NCBI GenBank assembly: GCA_030017715.1
Contig: JASEIU010000002.1
Coordinates: forward strand, 112,915-176,914
DNA from: Candidatus Saccharicenans sp.
GTDB taxonomy: Bacteria; Acidobacteriota; Aminicenantia; Aminicenantales; Saccharicenantaceae
Length of the DNA stretch: 64,000 nucleotides
Direction of reading: 5' to 3'
Shown: piece after piece, positions 52,040-62,644 of the stretch
Layout of the letters: each line of letters opens with the position of its first letter
Position numbering within the stretch: position 1 is the first letter of the stretch
Made by a program: the position numbers and the translations under genes
The notes under the pieces: model-generated
Told to the model about the DNA's origin: nothing
The model's input: only the letters and a program-made list of their open reading frames with translations
Database searches by the model: none

Positions 52040-52310
52040 TCTATAACCTCCTCCTTGAAAGAAAATTATTTTCCGTGCTCGATAAGCAGGCTTTAGGTTC
52101 ATCTGGCCGATAAAACGCCCGAAGGGCCGCAAAAAATATCCTCACCCTTTTTGACGAGTGAATCCCGTTTCTCTTCCCACTTGAGAGTATTTGCCTCCGG
52201 GCTTCAGGATTCTATTTCATTTTTATTATTTATATTTTTTCTTGTCAAATGAAATCAGGATGAGTATTATTCAACACTTAAAGTACTTTCCGTCATTAAG
52301 GAGAAGGCTG

Positions 52311-53702
52311 ATGAACCTCTGGGTCAAGAAAAGACCGGAAGACCTGCAGGAAGCTTCCGAACATACCCAGCTGCGCAAGAGCCTGAAGGCGGCCGACCTG
52401 GCCGCCCTCGGAATCGGCTCGGTGGTGGGCACCGGAATCTTTGTGGCCACCGGACAGGGAGCCCATCTGGCCGGGCCGGGCGTGCTGCTGTCCTTTATCA
52501 TCGCCGCCCTAACCGCCGGACTCTGCGCCCTGACCTACTCGGAGCTGGCCAGCATGTTTCCGGTGGCCGGCAGCACCTATTCCTATTCTTATGCGGCTTT
52601 CGGTGAAGTCATCGCCTGGATAATTGGCTGGGACCTGATGCTGGAATACCTGGTTTCCGGAAGCGCCGTGGCCTCCGGCTGGTCGACCACTTTTATAGGG
52701 CTGCTGGAAAACTTAGGGGTCAAATTGCCGAAAGCGCTCTGCCTGACTCCCCTGGCCGGCGGCATCGTTGACCTACCGGCCATTCTGATAACGCTTCTGA
52801 TTACCTGGATCTTATATCTGGGCATAAGAGAAAGTTCAATCACCAATAACATAATTGTCGTCCTGAAGATTGCGGTCATCGTGCTGTTTATTGTCCTGGG
52901 CATAAGCCATGTCAACTTCAGCAACCTGACTCCGTTTGCCCCCTTCGGCTGGAAAGGAATCATGGCCGGGGCGGCAATTATTTTCTTTGCTTACATCGGG
53001 TTTGACGCGGTTTCCACGGCGGCCGAAGAAACCATCAACCCCAAAAAGGATGTTCCTCTGGGCCTGATGCTCTGCCTGGCGGTGGTTATCGTGCTGTATG
53101 TCGGGGTGGCCTTTGTCCTGACCGGACTGGTGCCGTTTAAGGAAATAGATGTGGGCAATGCCCTGCCGGCCGCTCTGGCCAGAATCGGCATTCGCTGGGG
53201 CGGAGCCTTAGTGGCCACCGGCGGCATCATCGGCATGATTTCCACCCTGCTGATCACCGTCTACGGCCAGGTCCGGATTTTTATGGTCATGGCCAGGGAC
53301 GGTCTGCTGCCCCAGGTTTTTTCCCGGGTTCACCCCAAACATAGGACGCCGGCCGTCTGCACCTGGATAACAGGCGCCCTGACGGCCATCATCGCTGGCT
53401 TCTTCCCCCTGAGCATAATAATAGAACTCTGCAACATCGGAACCCTCTTTGCCTTTATCCTGGTCTCGGTCGGGGTTATCGTCCTCAGGCACACTCAGCC
53501 CCAGGTGGAAAGAAAATTCCGGACACCGCTGGTGCCCTTCACTCCCCTTATCACCATCGGTTTCTGCCTTTACCTCATGGCCAGCCTGCCGCCTCTAACC
53601 TGGCTCAGGTTTACCGCCTGGCTGGCAGCCGGATTGCTAATTTACTTTGCCTACGGGATAAGGCATTCCAAACTCCAGAACCGCCACTTAAATGCCAGGT
53701 AA
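52311..53702 (+). CDS. APC-superfamily (cationic amino acid-type) permease
   Basis: LAALGIGSVVGTGIFVATGQGAHLAGPGVLLSFIIAALTAGLCALTYSELASMFPVAGSTYSYSYAAFGE; 12+ TMs; ATG 52311 follows AAGGAGAAGG. Confidence 0.9.
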   Translation: MNLWVKKRPEDLQEASEHTQLRKSLKAADLAALGIGSVVGTGIFVATGQGAHLAGPGVLLSFIIAALTAGLCALTYSELASMFPVAGSTYSYSYAAFGEVIAWIIGWDLMLEYLVSGSAVASGWSTTFIGLLENLGVKLPKALCLTPLAGGIVDLPAILITLLITWILYLGIRESSITNNIIVVLKIAVIVLFIVLGISHVNFSNLTPFAPFGWKGIMAGAAIIFFAYIGFDAVSTAAEETINPKKDVPLGLMLCLAVVIVLYVGVAFVLTGLVPFKEIDVGNALPAALARIGIRWGGALVATGGIIGMISTLLITVYGQVRIFMVMARDGLLPQVFSRVHPKHRTPAVCTWITGALTAIIAGFFPLSIIIELCNIGTLFAFILVSVGVIVLRHTQPQVERKFRTPLVPFTPLITIGFCLYLMASLPPLTWLRFTAWLAAGLLIYFAYGIRHSKLQNRHLNAR

Positions 53703-54055
53703 TCCAGGCCGGAGCGGGAGGACGCCGGTGTCAAGATGGAGCGAAATTTCTGAGACAGGAGATTTCGTCCCCCAGAACCGGGGATATTCTTAAAACTGCC
53801 CGGGGCCCGGACCTATGCCGCCATAAATTCATCATACCTGGCACCTCATTTGTCCGGCTATCATATTCATTATTAATGAGATAACGCGTCCGGCGTCTTC
53901 TGTTAACCTTCTCCGGGAAAAATCCCGGCCATAAGCTTGACAAGCGATTAAACCGGCATAACATTTATATTACCGGCAGGGTATCAAGGGTAGCTAAACT
54001 TTTTAAATAATTAACGCACAACCAGCCCATATTTCCGGCTGGGAGGAGGAGGCAC

Positions 54056-55561
54056 ATGGCCACCGAAATAGAGCGTGTTAACCGAAGGAGAGAAGCCCGG
54101 GCCGCTAAATTGAGAACCATAGCCAGATTCATTCCGGTCCTTAAAACCTTCAAGCCGGCGGCTTATCTTCTGGCCGCTTCCTGGGAAAAGCAGCTCAGAA
54201 AAAATACCGCACTGGCCATGGTCAGGGGAAACAAGCCTCCGGGAGCCGTCCGCGACCGGGCCGAGATGGGGATTGCTATTCTCAGAACGATAACCAGGGC
54301 GATAATCGAAGACCGTCTCTCGCCGCCAACGGTTCAGAAACTGCTTAAGGTTCTGATCGGCGACGCCATTGTCCGGGAGGGCGAAATCCCCATTCGGGAA
54401 GCTTTCCGCAATCTGTATGGAGTGAGGCCTCCGGGCTTCATGCTGATCAGTCCGACCAAAAAATGCAATCTGTATTGCCTCGGTTGCTATGCCGATTCCG
54501 ACCGAACCGAAATCAAACTTTCCTGGCCGGTGCTCGAACGCCTGGTGGCTGAAGTCAAAAAGCTCTGGGGAGCCAGATTCCTGGTCTTCAGCGGCGGAGA
54601 GCCGCTTCTTTATGAAGACCAGGGCCAGACCATAATGGACCTGGTGGAAAAGCACGACGACATCTTCTTCCTGATGTACACCAACGGAACCCTGATCGAC
54701 GAAAAGATGGCCCGGCGAATGGCTCAGAGTGGAAACATCATGCCAGCCGTCTCGGTAGAAGGGCTGCGCGAGGCTACCGATAAAAGAAGGGGGCGGGGTG
54801 TGTTCGACCGCATCCTGCAGGCCTTCGAACATCTGAGGCGAGAAAAGGTCTTCTACGGAATTTCGATGACCGCCACCAGAGATAACGCCGAAGAAATATT
54901 TTCTGACCGGGTGATAGATTTCTTTTTCCGGGAACAGGGAGTGCATTTCGCCTGGGTTTTTCAGTATATGCCGATCGGCCGGGCGTTTACCCTGGACCTT
55001 TTGCCCTCGCCCGAGCAGCGGCTTCGTCTTTACCAGCGGGCCTGGGAGCTGGTCTATAACCGGCACATTTTTCTGATTGATTTCTGGAACAGCGGCACAG
55101 CCACCCACGGCTGCATCTCGGCCGGACGGTCGGGTGGCTACCTGGTGGTCAACTGGGACGGCACGGTTACCCCCTGCGTTTTCGTCCCCTACTCCCCGGT
55201 CAATATTTACGAAATTTACAGCCAGGGCAAAAACCTGAACGACGTCTGGGCTGATCCTTTCTTCGGAGATATCAGGCAATGGCAGCGGGAGTACGGTTAC
55301 GGCAAGAATATGGCCGCCGACGGGCCGGTGAAAAACTGGATCAGGCCCTGTCCGATGCGGGACCATTTTGAAGATCTTTATAAACTTCTGACCAGACACC
55401 GGCCTCGGCCGATCGACGATAATGCAGCCGAAGCCCTGGCTGACCCGGAATATTACCGGGAGCTAGTGGAATATGACCGTCGGGTGGCGGCGCTGCTTGA
55501 CCCGGTCTGGGAGGAAAATTACCTGAAAAGCCAGGCCGGCGGCAGCCAGAAACCCGGATAA
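54056..55561 (+). CDS. Radical SAM protein (SPASM-like C-terminus)
   Basis: ISPTKKCNLYCLGCYADSDR, FSGGEPLLYED, WDGTVTPCVFVPYSPVNIYEI. Confidence 0.88.
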   Translation: MATEIERVNRRREARAAKLRTIARFIPVLKTFKPAAYLLAASWEKQLRKNTALAMVRGNKPPGAVRDRAEMGIAILRTITRAIIEDRLSPPTVQKLLKVLIGDAIVREGEIPIREAFRNLYGVRPPGFMLISPTKKCNLYCLGCYADSDRTEIKLSWPVLERLVAEVKKLWGARFLVFSGGEPLLYEDQGQTIMDLVEKHDDIFFLMYTNGTLIDEKMARRMAQSGNIMPAVSVEGLREATDKRRGRGVFDRILQAFEHLRREKVFYGISMTATRDNAEEIFSDRVIDFFFREQGVHFAWVFQYMPIGRAFTLDLLPSPEQRLRLYQRAWELVYNRHIFLIDFWNSGTATHGCISAGRSGGYLVVNWDGTVTPCVFVPYSPVNIYEIYSQGKNLNDVWADPFFGDIRQWQREYGYGKNMAADGPVKNWIRPCPMRDHFEDLYKLLTRHRPRPIDDNAAEALADPEYYRELVEYDRRVAALLDPVWEENYLKSQAGGSQKPG

Positions 55562-55811
55562 AATAAATTCCTGCCCGAAGAATCTTTAAGTCCGCGCCGG
55601 GCCTGTAATTAGATCCCCTTAATCAGATTTCAGAAAGCAAGGTTCCGGTTCACACCGGGGGAAATTTCCGCACCTTCTTTTCATATCGGCTCATTAATTT
55701 GAGGTCGGCAGAAAGCGGGTTGCGCTAAGCCTCTTCCGCCGGAGCCCGGTCCTCAAGAACTTCAGGCCGGTCGGACGGCGGCAATTTTACTCCCGGCAAT
55801 CCCGGGCTGAA

Positions 55812-56948
55812 TTACAGATATTCCGGCTCTTCTTTTTTCAGCTTTTCCACCAGTTCCCGAACTTTCTGGTCCTGGTCCTTGCGGCAGACCAGGATAGCGT
55901 CACCGGCGTTGACCACGATCAGGTTCTCCACCCCGATCAGGGCGGTCAGTTTCCCCGGGTTGAACACCAGGCAATTCCTGGCTTCCAGGGACATTACCCG
56001 GCCGCGGGCCACATTGCAGTCGTCATCCTCAGGCAGATAATCATACAGGGCGCTCCAGGAACCGAGGTCGGACCAGCCGAAATCGCCCGGGCTCATCAGC
56101 GAACCGTAGATTTTCTCGATCAGGGCATAATCGATCGACAGGGCCGGCAGCTCCTTAAAGATCCGCCTGATTTCCTGGCGGTCTCCCCTTCTCAGCGCCG
56201 GCAGCAGCTTTATCCAGGTGGAAAACAGCTCCGGAGCGTAATCCCTGAGGTTGTCGGCAAAAGTGTCGGCCCGCCAGAGAAAGATGCCGCTATTCCAGTA
56301 ATACTCGCCCGATTGCATGAATTCCAGGGCGGTCGGCAGGTCGGGTTTTTCCCGGAAACCGCGGACCTGATAGAATTTCTCCCCGTTTATTTCCTGGCGC
56401 TGGTTGCGGGCCACGTGTATGTAACCGTAACCGGTGGCCGGAGAAACCGGGGGTATGCCGAACATAACGATTTTCTTTAAACGGTAAGCCGCCTCGGCGG
56501 CCAGAATCAATTTTTTCCTGAATTCATCGACATCCTTGATGAAATGGTCGGCCGGCAGGGCGATGACCACCGCCGCCGGATTTTTAAGATACATGCTGGC
56601 CGTGGTCAGAATCAGCGAGGGCGCGGTGTTGCGGGCCTCAGGTTCTACCAGGAAATTCTTTGCCGGCAGGCGCGGCAGCAGCCGCTTCAAGATTCTGGTC
56701 TGGTCAGCCACGGCAATGGTGTACATTCTCGAGGGCGGCACCAGCCCTTTGAGGCGGTTGGCTGTTTCCTCGATCAGCGATTTCTCGCTTATGATTTTCA
56801 GATACTGCTTGGGATTCTGTTGCCGGCTGAGCGGCCAGAACCTGGTGCCGCTGCCGCCGGCCAGAATGACCACTCTCAGGTCGAGTTTCTTCCGGCTGTT
56901 TTTTCCGGTTGAATTTTTTCTGGCCACGGTTACTTCTCTCCCTTTCAT
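55812..56948 (-). CDS. manC: Mannose-1-phosphate guanylyltransferase
   Basis: VVILAGGSGTRFWPLSRQQNPKQYLKI, FLVEPEARNTAPSLILTTA, ALPADHFI, FREKPDLPTALEF. Confidence 0.92.
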   Translation of the reverse strand: MKGREVTVARKNSTGKNSRKKLDLRVVILAGGSGTRFWPLSRQQNPKQYLKIISEKSLIEETANRLKGLVPPSRMYTIAVADQTRILKRLLPRLPAKNFLVEPEARNTAPSLILTTASMYLKNPAAVVIALPADHFIKDVDEFRKKLILAAEAAYRLKKIVMFGIPPVSPATGYGYIHVARNQRQEINGEKFYQVRGFREKPDLPTALEFMQSGEYYWNSGIFLWRADTFADNLRDYAPELFSTWIKLLPALRRGDRQEIRRIFKELPALSIDYALIEKIYGSLMSPGDFGWSDLGSWSALYDYLPEDDDCNVARGRVMSLEARNCLVFNPGKLTALIGVENLIVVNAGDAILVCRKDQDQKVRELVEKLKKEEPEYL

Positions 56949-56971
56949 CCTTTTTTTAAACTCAAGCTCCC

Positions 56972-58354
56972 CTACCGGGCATTGAGTTTTTTTATAGCCC
57001 CTTCCAGAAGGCCGTTGATTTCTGAGCGAATCCTCTCCAGGTCTTCGGGACTGCCGGCCTCAAAGCGCAGCACCACCACCGGCTGAGTGTTGGAAGCCCG
57101 CAGCAACCCCCAGCCCCGGTCAAACACCGCCCGCACCCCGTCGATGTCAATAATCTGTCTGACCTCCGGCTGCTGGCTCAGGGCTTCTTTGACCAGGTCG
57201 ACAATCCGGAACTTGACCTCATCGGAGGCATAAATTCTGATTTCCGGAGTATTAAAGGTCCGGGGCAGGTCAGCCAGGTAGGCCGAAAGCTTTCGGCCGG
57301 AGCGCGAGACTATCTCCAGCAGTCGGGCCGAAGCATAGACTGCGTCGTCAAAACCGAACCAGCGGTCGGCAAAGAAGATATGGCCGCTCATTTCGCCGGC
57401 CAGCAGTGCCTTTTCCTCCCGGATTTTTTTCTTGATCAGAGAATGCCCGGTTTTCCACATTATCGGCCGACCGCCCAGCCGTTTGATTTCATCGTACAGA
57501 ACCTGCGAAGCTTTGACCTCGGAAATGATGGCCGCCCCGGGATGGCTGGCCAGAAGGTCCCGGGCAAAGATAATCATCAGCTGGTCTCCCCAGATGATCT
57601 GGCCGCTGTCGTCCACGGCCCCGACCCGGTCGGCGTCGCCGTCGTAGGCAATACCCAGTTCGGCCCCGGTATTTTTCACCGTGGCGATCAGGTCCTTGAG
57701 GGCTTCGGGCAGGGTGGGGTCGGGGTGATGATTGGGGAAACGGCCGTCCATGTCGGTATAAAGCTCGACCACCTCGGCTCCGAGCCGCCTTAGCAGGGGC
57801 ACCGCCACCGGCCCGGCAGTTCCGTTGCCCGGGTCGATGACCACTTTGACCGGCCGGTCAAGTTTAATCCGGGAAGCCACGTATTCTATATAATCCGGAA
57901 TGGGATTATACTCGCTGCGGCTGCCGCCGCCCGACGGAGCAGGGAAATCACCGGCTTCTATGATCCGGTAAAGGTCCATTATTTCCTCTCCGTATAACGT
58001 CTCCTCTCCCACCATGACCTTGAAGCCATTGAACTCGGGCGGGTTGTGGGAGCCGGTTATCATCACCGCCGCTTCTTTCTTTTTGTAAAAAACAGAAAAA
58101 TAGACCAGCGGGGTGGGAACCACACCCAGGTCCACCACCCGGCAGCCTGAAGCCACCAGGCCTTCGGTCAGGCCGGCGGCCAGTTCCGGGGAGCTGAGAC
58201 GGCAGTCGCGGCCGACGGCCACTTCTTTTTTCCCGGACTTCTGCACCTTGCCGGCTACCGCCCGGCCGATGACCACGGCCAGGTCACGGGTCAGGTCCTG
58301 GCCGACCACTCCCCTGATATCGTATTCACGGAAGATTTCTTTCCCGATTTTCAT
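56972..58354 (-). CDS. Phosphomannomutase/phosphoglucomutase
   Basis: IFREYDIRGVVGQDL, VMITGSHNPPEFNGFKV, IAYDGDADRVGAVDDSG, LAGEMSGHIFFADRWFGFDDA. Confidence 0.94.
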   Translation of the reverse strand: MKIGKEIFREYDIRGVVGQDLTRDLAVVIGRAVAGKVQKSGKKEVAVGRDCRLSSPELAAGLTEGLVASGCRVVDLGVVPTPLVYFSVFYKKKEAAVMITGSHNPPEFNGFKVMVGEETLYGEEIMDLYRIIEAGDFPAPSGGGSRSEYNPIPDYIEYVASRIKLDRPVKVVIDPGNGTAGPVAVPLLRRLGAEVVELYTDMDGRFPNHHPDPTLPEALKDLIATVKNTGAELGIAYDGDADRVGAVDDSGQIIWGDQLMIIFARDLLASHPGAAIISEVKASQVLYDEIKRLGGRPIMWKTGHSLIKKKIREEKALLAGEMSGHIFFADRWFGFDDAVYASARLLEIVSRSGRKLSAYLADLPRTFNTPEIRIYASDEVKFRIVDLVKEALSQQPEVRQIIDIDGVRAVFDRGWGLLRASNTQPVVVLRFEAGSPEDLERIRSEINGLLEGAIKKLNAR

Positions 58355-58392
58355 CCATTCCTCCGTCCCGACGGAAATAGCTTAATATATCT

Positions 58393-58968
58393 TCAGCCGA
58401 TTTGTGAACTTTTTTTTATTTCTTTGGCTCTTGCGGCCAGCGATTCCCACCGGCCCTGCGCTTTTAGGATGAACTCGATGACTTCGCGGACGGCTCCTCG
58501 CCCGCCTGGGCGGGAGCAGCGGTACCTGGCAACTTTCCTGATGGCCGGGTGAGCATCGGCCACCGCGGCCGGAAAACCCACCATGGTCATCACTTCCAGG
58601 TCGCCCAGGTCGTCACCGATAAAAGCAATCTCAGCCAGGTCCAGGTTATGACGCCCGGCAATCTCCAGAAGAACCTGCTTTTTATCCAATATGCCCTGGT
58701 GCAATTCCTCCAGGCCGAGTCGACCGGCTCTTATTTCCAGGGCCCGGGACGTCTTGCCGGTGATTATGCCGGTTTTGAGCCCGGCCAGGTGAGCCAGAAA
58801 GATGCCCAGTCCGTCCTGAACATGGTAGGCTTTAACTTCTTCTCCGTCCGGAAAAACATAAAGCCTCCCGTCGGTCAGCGTGCCGTCCACATCCATCAGG
58901 ACCATGACCACTTTCCTGGCCCTTCGGGCCTGAAGCAAATTTTGAAACCTGGACAGCAATCTGAACAT
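58393..58968 (-). CDS. kdsC: HAD-superfamily KDO-8-phosphate phosphatase-like (KdsC/YrbI)
   Basis: VLMDVDGTLTDGRLYV, HVQDGLGIFLAHLAGLKTGIITGKTS, IAFIGDDLGDLEVM. Confidence 0.88.
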   Translation of the reverse strand: MFRLLSRFQNLLQARRARKVVMVLMDVDGTLTDGRLYVFPDGEEVKAYHVQDGLGIFLAHLAGLKTGIITGKTSRALEIRAGRLGLEELHQGILDKKQVLLEIAGRHNLDLAEIAFIGDDLGDLEVMTMVGFPAAVADAHPAIRKVARYRCSRPGGRGAVREVIEFILKAQGRWESLAARAKEIKKSSQIG

Positions 58969-59017
58969 GCTTTTATCTCATTTATAACCAATTATTTAAC
59001 TGCATACCCGGGAAAGC

Positions 59018-60619
59018 TTACCTCTGTTTCCGATATCGATGGGCCGCTCTGATAAAAGAGCTGAACAGCGGATGCGGTTCCAGCGGACGCGACTTGAATT
59101 CCGGGTGGAACTGGCAGCCAAGAAACCAGGGATGCTTCTTCAGCTCTATTATTTCAACCAGACCGTGCTCCGGATTTTTACCGGAAACCACCAGCCCGGC
59201 CGCAGTCAGCACCTTCTCGTATTCCGGGTTGAATTCGTAGCGGTGACGGTGGCGCTCGCTGACGACTTCGCTCCGATAGATGTTAAAGGCCAGCGTGCCC
59301 CTTTTTAGCAGGCAGTTATAGGCTCCCAGTCTCATGGTGCCTCCCAGGTCGGAGTCTTTTCGCAGCAACCTCCACAGGCGGAATATTTTGTGGGGCGACT
59401 GCTGGTCAAACTCTTCGCTGTGCGCTCCCTTCAACCCGGCCACGTGGCGAGCAAATTCCACCGTGGCGCATTGCATCCCCAGACAGATGCCGAAAAAGGG
59501 CAAACCTTTCTCGCGGGCATACTGAATGGCCCGGATCTTGCCTTCCACCCCTCGTTGACCGAAACCGCCGGGAACCATCAGGCCGTCTTTGTTCTTAAGA
59601 ATTCTGGCCGGCCGGCCACGCTCCAGGTCCTCGGCTTCGATCCAGTCGATGTTGACCTTCAACCTGTTGGCCAGGCCGCCGTGGTCCAGCGCCTGGTAAA
59701 GGCTGAGATAGGAATCATGCAGCCCGATGTACTTGCCGACCATGGCGATGGTTACCTCGCCCTCGGGATGGTGCCGGCGGCGGACCACTTCCTGCCACCG
59801 GCTGAGGTCCGGCTGCCGGGCTTCCAGAGCCAGTTTCTTCAGTATGATCCGGTCAAGGCCTTCGGCCGCAAAGTTCAGCGGAATGTCGTAAATCGACGGG
59901 GCGTCCACAGCGGTGATGACCGCTTCCAGAGGCACATTGGTAAACAGAGCAATCTTGCCCTTGATATCCGCGGGCAGTTCCCGGTCGCTTCGGCAGAGCA
60001 GGATGTCGGGTTGAATACCTATGGCCCGGAGTTCCTTGACGCTGTGCTGGGTGGGCTTGGTCTTGAGCTCGCCCGAGGTCCCGACAAAGGGCACCAGAGT
60101 CAGGTGGATGAACAGGGTGTCTTCGCCGCCCAGCGACAGCCTCATCTGCCTGATGGCTTCGAGGAAGGGCTGGCTTTCGATGTCGCCCACGGTGCCGCCG
60201 ATTTCCACGATGACGATATCATTTTTGCCGGCCACCGAGTAAAAAGCGTTCTTGATCTCATCGGTCACGTGCGGAATCACCTGGACAGTTTTTCCCAGGT
60301 AGTCTCCCCTTCTCTCCTTTCGGATGATGGACTCGTATATTTTGCCTGCCGTCCAGTTGTGAAGCTTGCTGGTTCGGGTGGAGGTGAAACGCTCGTAATG
60401 CCCGAGGTCGAGGTCGGTTTCAGCCCCGTCGTCGGTGACGTAGACTTCCCCGTGTTGAAAGGGGCTCATGGTGCCGGGGTCGACGTTGAGGTAGGGGTCG
60501 AATTTCTGGAGGGTGATTTTGTAACCGTGCGATTCCAGGAGCAGACCGATGGAGGCGGCCGCAATTCCTTTGCCCAGACCCGAAATCACGCCGCCGGTCA
60601 CGAATATAAATTTGCTCAT
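59018..60619 (-). CDS. pyrG: CTP synthase
   Basis: [85 protein letters not shown]. Confidence 0.97.
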   Translation of the reverse strand: MSKFIFVTGGVISGLGKGIAAASIGLLLESHGYKITLQKFDPYLNVDPGTMSPFQHGEVYVTDDGAETDLDLGHYERFTSTRTSKLHNWTAGKIYESIIRKERRGDYLGKTVQVIPHVTDEIKNAFYSVAGKNDIVIVEIGGTVGDIESQPFLEAIRQMRLSLGGEDTLFIHLTLVPFVGTSGELKTKPTQHSVKELRAIGIQPDILLCRSDRELPADIKGKIALFTNVPLEAVITAVDAPSIYDIPLNFAAEGLDRIILKKLALEARQPDLSRWQEVVRRRHHPEGEVTIAMVGKYIGLHDSYLSLYQALDHGGLANRLKVNIDWIEAEDLERGRPARILKNKDGLMVPGGFGQRGVEGKIRAIQYAREKGLPFFGICLGMQCATVEFARHVAGLKGAHSEEFDQQSPHKIFRLWRLLRKDSDLGGTMRLGAYNCLLKRGTLAFNIYRSEVVSERHRHRYEFNPEYEKVLTAAGLVVSGKNPEHGLVEIIELKKHPWFLGCQFHPEFKSRPLEPHPLFSSFIRAAHRYRKQR

Positions 60620-61233
60620 CTCGGTCTTCTTTCTCTGATTATTTGAAACAGATTATAAAACTATTGTCTCCGTGGCTCAACCTCTTGAATGACCTCACTG
60701 AAAACCTACGCAAAAAGCGGTTGTCTTCCGGCTGGTCCGGGGGTTGGATATTGCGATGAGATTAGCCAGGTGGCAGGGCTATGGGATTAGAGAGGCGAGT
60801 TAAGCGGGCGGTCTTTAAGGGGCGAATTGCCTCATTCAAGATTCAGGCGCAAGGATTGGTTGTTTCATCAAAGAATCTGCAGGATGTCCGGCCTTCATCA
60901 GGTTGACTGGCCGGAAATCGCGAGGAAGCGATCTGTTTATATTTTTTATATTTTTTCTTGCTTAAAATAATTTTCGTGGCCAGCCTTTCCCGGGCAGAGA
61001 ATAGCCGCCGGCTTAAATCGCCAACAACATAAAAAGAATTGCCGGACCTGGCCCCGGAAGGAAAGCGCGAACAGCCTCATGAATATTTTCAGGACCGATA
61101 TTTCGGCCTGGATCAGAGCGCGGACTGAAATTCAAATAAGCCCGATCGGGCCAGGCTGTCCTTCCTGGCGGGAATGACCATATCTTTCCCGACTGCGGAT
61201 TGGCCTGAGCTCATAGCCATGAGCCGACGGGAC

Positions 61234-61259
61234 GATATATGAACAAACTTTCATATATC
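61234..61259. promoter_or_regulatory. Palindromic operator-like site 1
   Basis: gATATATGAA-caaact-TTCATATATc: 10-bp perfect arms, 6-bp spacer. Confidence 0.55.
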
Positions 61260-61276
61260 AGAGGGCGGGGGCTGAA

Positions 61277-61304
61277 TAATATATGAACAATTATTCATAT
61301 ATTA
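61277..61304. promoter_or_regulatory. Palindromic operator-like site 2
   Basis: TAATATATGAA-caatta-TTCATATATTA: 11-bp perfect arms, same 6-bp spacer and core as site 1. Confidence 0.6.
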
Positions 61305-61391
61305 CCGGGCGGGAATGGAGACAATTGCCGGCAGCAGTGAAGATGGGTGGCGGCCAGAATTAACCTCAGAGGACGCAGCTAAGCTTAAATT

Positions 61392-61799
61392 TCAGGTGCT
61401 CTGCTTTACCCCCGGGGCTTCGGGAGAGCCGGCGGCAACTTCTGTCGTCTGACAGCTGGCTTCCAAGTAAGCTCCTTCTTCTACCACCAGGCGCGGTGTT
61501 ATCAGGGTGCCAAACACCCGGCCGCGGTTATGCACTTCTATTCTTTCCCGGGCCTGAATGTTTCCGTGTATTTCCCCGTTTATGATAAGCTGACCCACTT
61601 TAATATCGGCTTCAACCTTGCCCTTTTCGCCGATTATCAACATGGCATCGGAAAAGATTTTTCCCTGGAAATAGCCCTCTATCCGGAAAGAACCCTTAAA
61701 ATTCAGCTCGCCCTTGAGTTCTGTTCCGTGATCAATAAGTCCGGCCAGGCGGGATTCATCCACGATTTCTCTCAATTTTTCTTTTTCCTTTTCTTTCAT
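61392..61799 (-). CDS. Bactofilin-family cytoskeletal protein
   Basis: IDHGTELKGELNFKGSFRIEGYFQGKIFSDAMLIIGEKGKVEADIKVGQLIINGEIHGNIQARERIEVHNRGRVFGTLITPRLVVEEGAYLEASC. Confidence 0.93.
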   Translation of the reverse strand: MKEKEKEKLREIVDESRLAGLIDHGTELKGELNFKGSFRIEGYFQGKIFSDAMLIIGEKGKVEADIKVGQLIINGEIHGNIQARERIEVHNRGRVFGTLITPRLVVEEGAYLEASCQTTEVAAGSPEAPGVKQST

Positions 61800-62644
61800 T
61801 TTTTCGCTCCTTTAATCTTATCATAAACCCGGTTGAGGTCGTCCAGCGAAAAATAAAATATCTTGATGGCCCCCTTGTTGCGGTTGCCGGTAATGGTCAC
61901 CTTGGTTCCCAGAAATTTTATCAACTCTTCTTCCACCGCTCGCAGGTCAGGGTCTTCCAGGCTCTTCTGTGCGCGCGGCGGCTTCTCCATGAACTTCTGC
62001 ACCAGTTTTTCTGTTTCTCTAACAGACAGCTGTTTCTCCATCACCAGCCGCGCTGCCTGCAGTTGCAACTCGGCCTCTTCAAGGGCCAGAATGGCCCTGG
62101 CCTGGCCCATCGACATCTTTCCTTCCAGTATGTAATTTTTTACTTCTTCCGGAAGTTTCAACAGCCTCAGGTAATTAGCCACCGAAGCCCGGTCTTTGCC
62201 CACTCTGTCGGCAATTTCCTGCTGGGTTAATCCGAGCTCCGAGCTCAACTGCTGAAACGCCCGGGCAATCTCCAGGGGATTCAGGTCTTCGCGGTGAATA
62301 TTCTCAATAAGCTGAATCTCAAGTTGCTTTTCCCTGGTCAGGTTTCTTATGATCACCGGAATTGAGCGCAGGCCGGCTTTGCGCGCCGCCCGCCATCTTC
62401 TCTCGCCGACCACGATGCGGTAGTGGTCGTCTTCTGGCACCACCAGAACCGGCTGAATTATTCCGGTTTCTTTGATGGAACGAGACAATTCCTCGATCGA
62501 CTGGTCTTCAAATATGGTCCGCGGCTGCTGAGGGTTTGGTTGCACCTTGTCGATTTCTACCTCGGCATAACGGTCCTCTTTCAGGATACCAAATTCTTCG
62601 GGAATGAAGGCCCCCAGGCCTTTTCCCAGGGCTTTCTTGGTCAT
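61796..62644 (-). CDS. parB: Chromosome partitioning protein ParB
   Basis: LGKGLGAFIP, QPRTIFEDQSIEELSRSIKETGIIQPVLV, IVVGERRWRAARKAGLRSIPVI, LTQQEIADRVGKDRASVANYLRLLKLP. Confidence 0.95.
   Translation of the reverse strand: MTKKALGKGLGAFIPEEFGILKEDRYAEVEIDKVQPNPQQPRTIFEDQSIEELSRSIKETGIIQPVLVVPEDDHYRIVVGERRWRAARKAGLRSIPVIIRNLTREKQLEIQLIENIHREDLNPLEIARAFQQLSSELGLTQQEIADRVGKDRASVANYLRLLKLPEEVKNYILEGKMSMGQARAILALEEAELQLQAARLVMEKQLSVRETEKLVQKFMEKPPRAQKSLEDPDLRAVEEELIKFLGTKVTITGNRNKGAIKIFYFSLDDLNRVYDKIKGAKK

Noticed and set aside
54011-55399. 462-aa minus-strand ORF
   Set aside because: Lies antisense to the well-supported radical SAM gene; an artefact of high-GC codon usage.
59390-60646. 418-aa plus-strand ORF
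   Set aside because: Antisense to pyrG, with no recognisable motifs.
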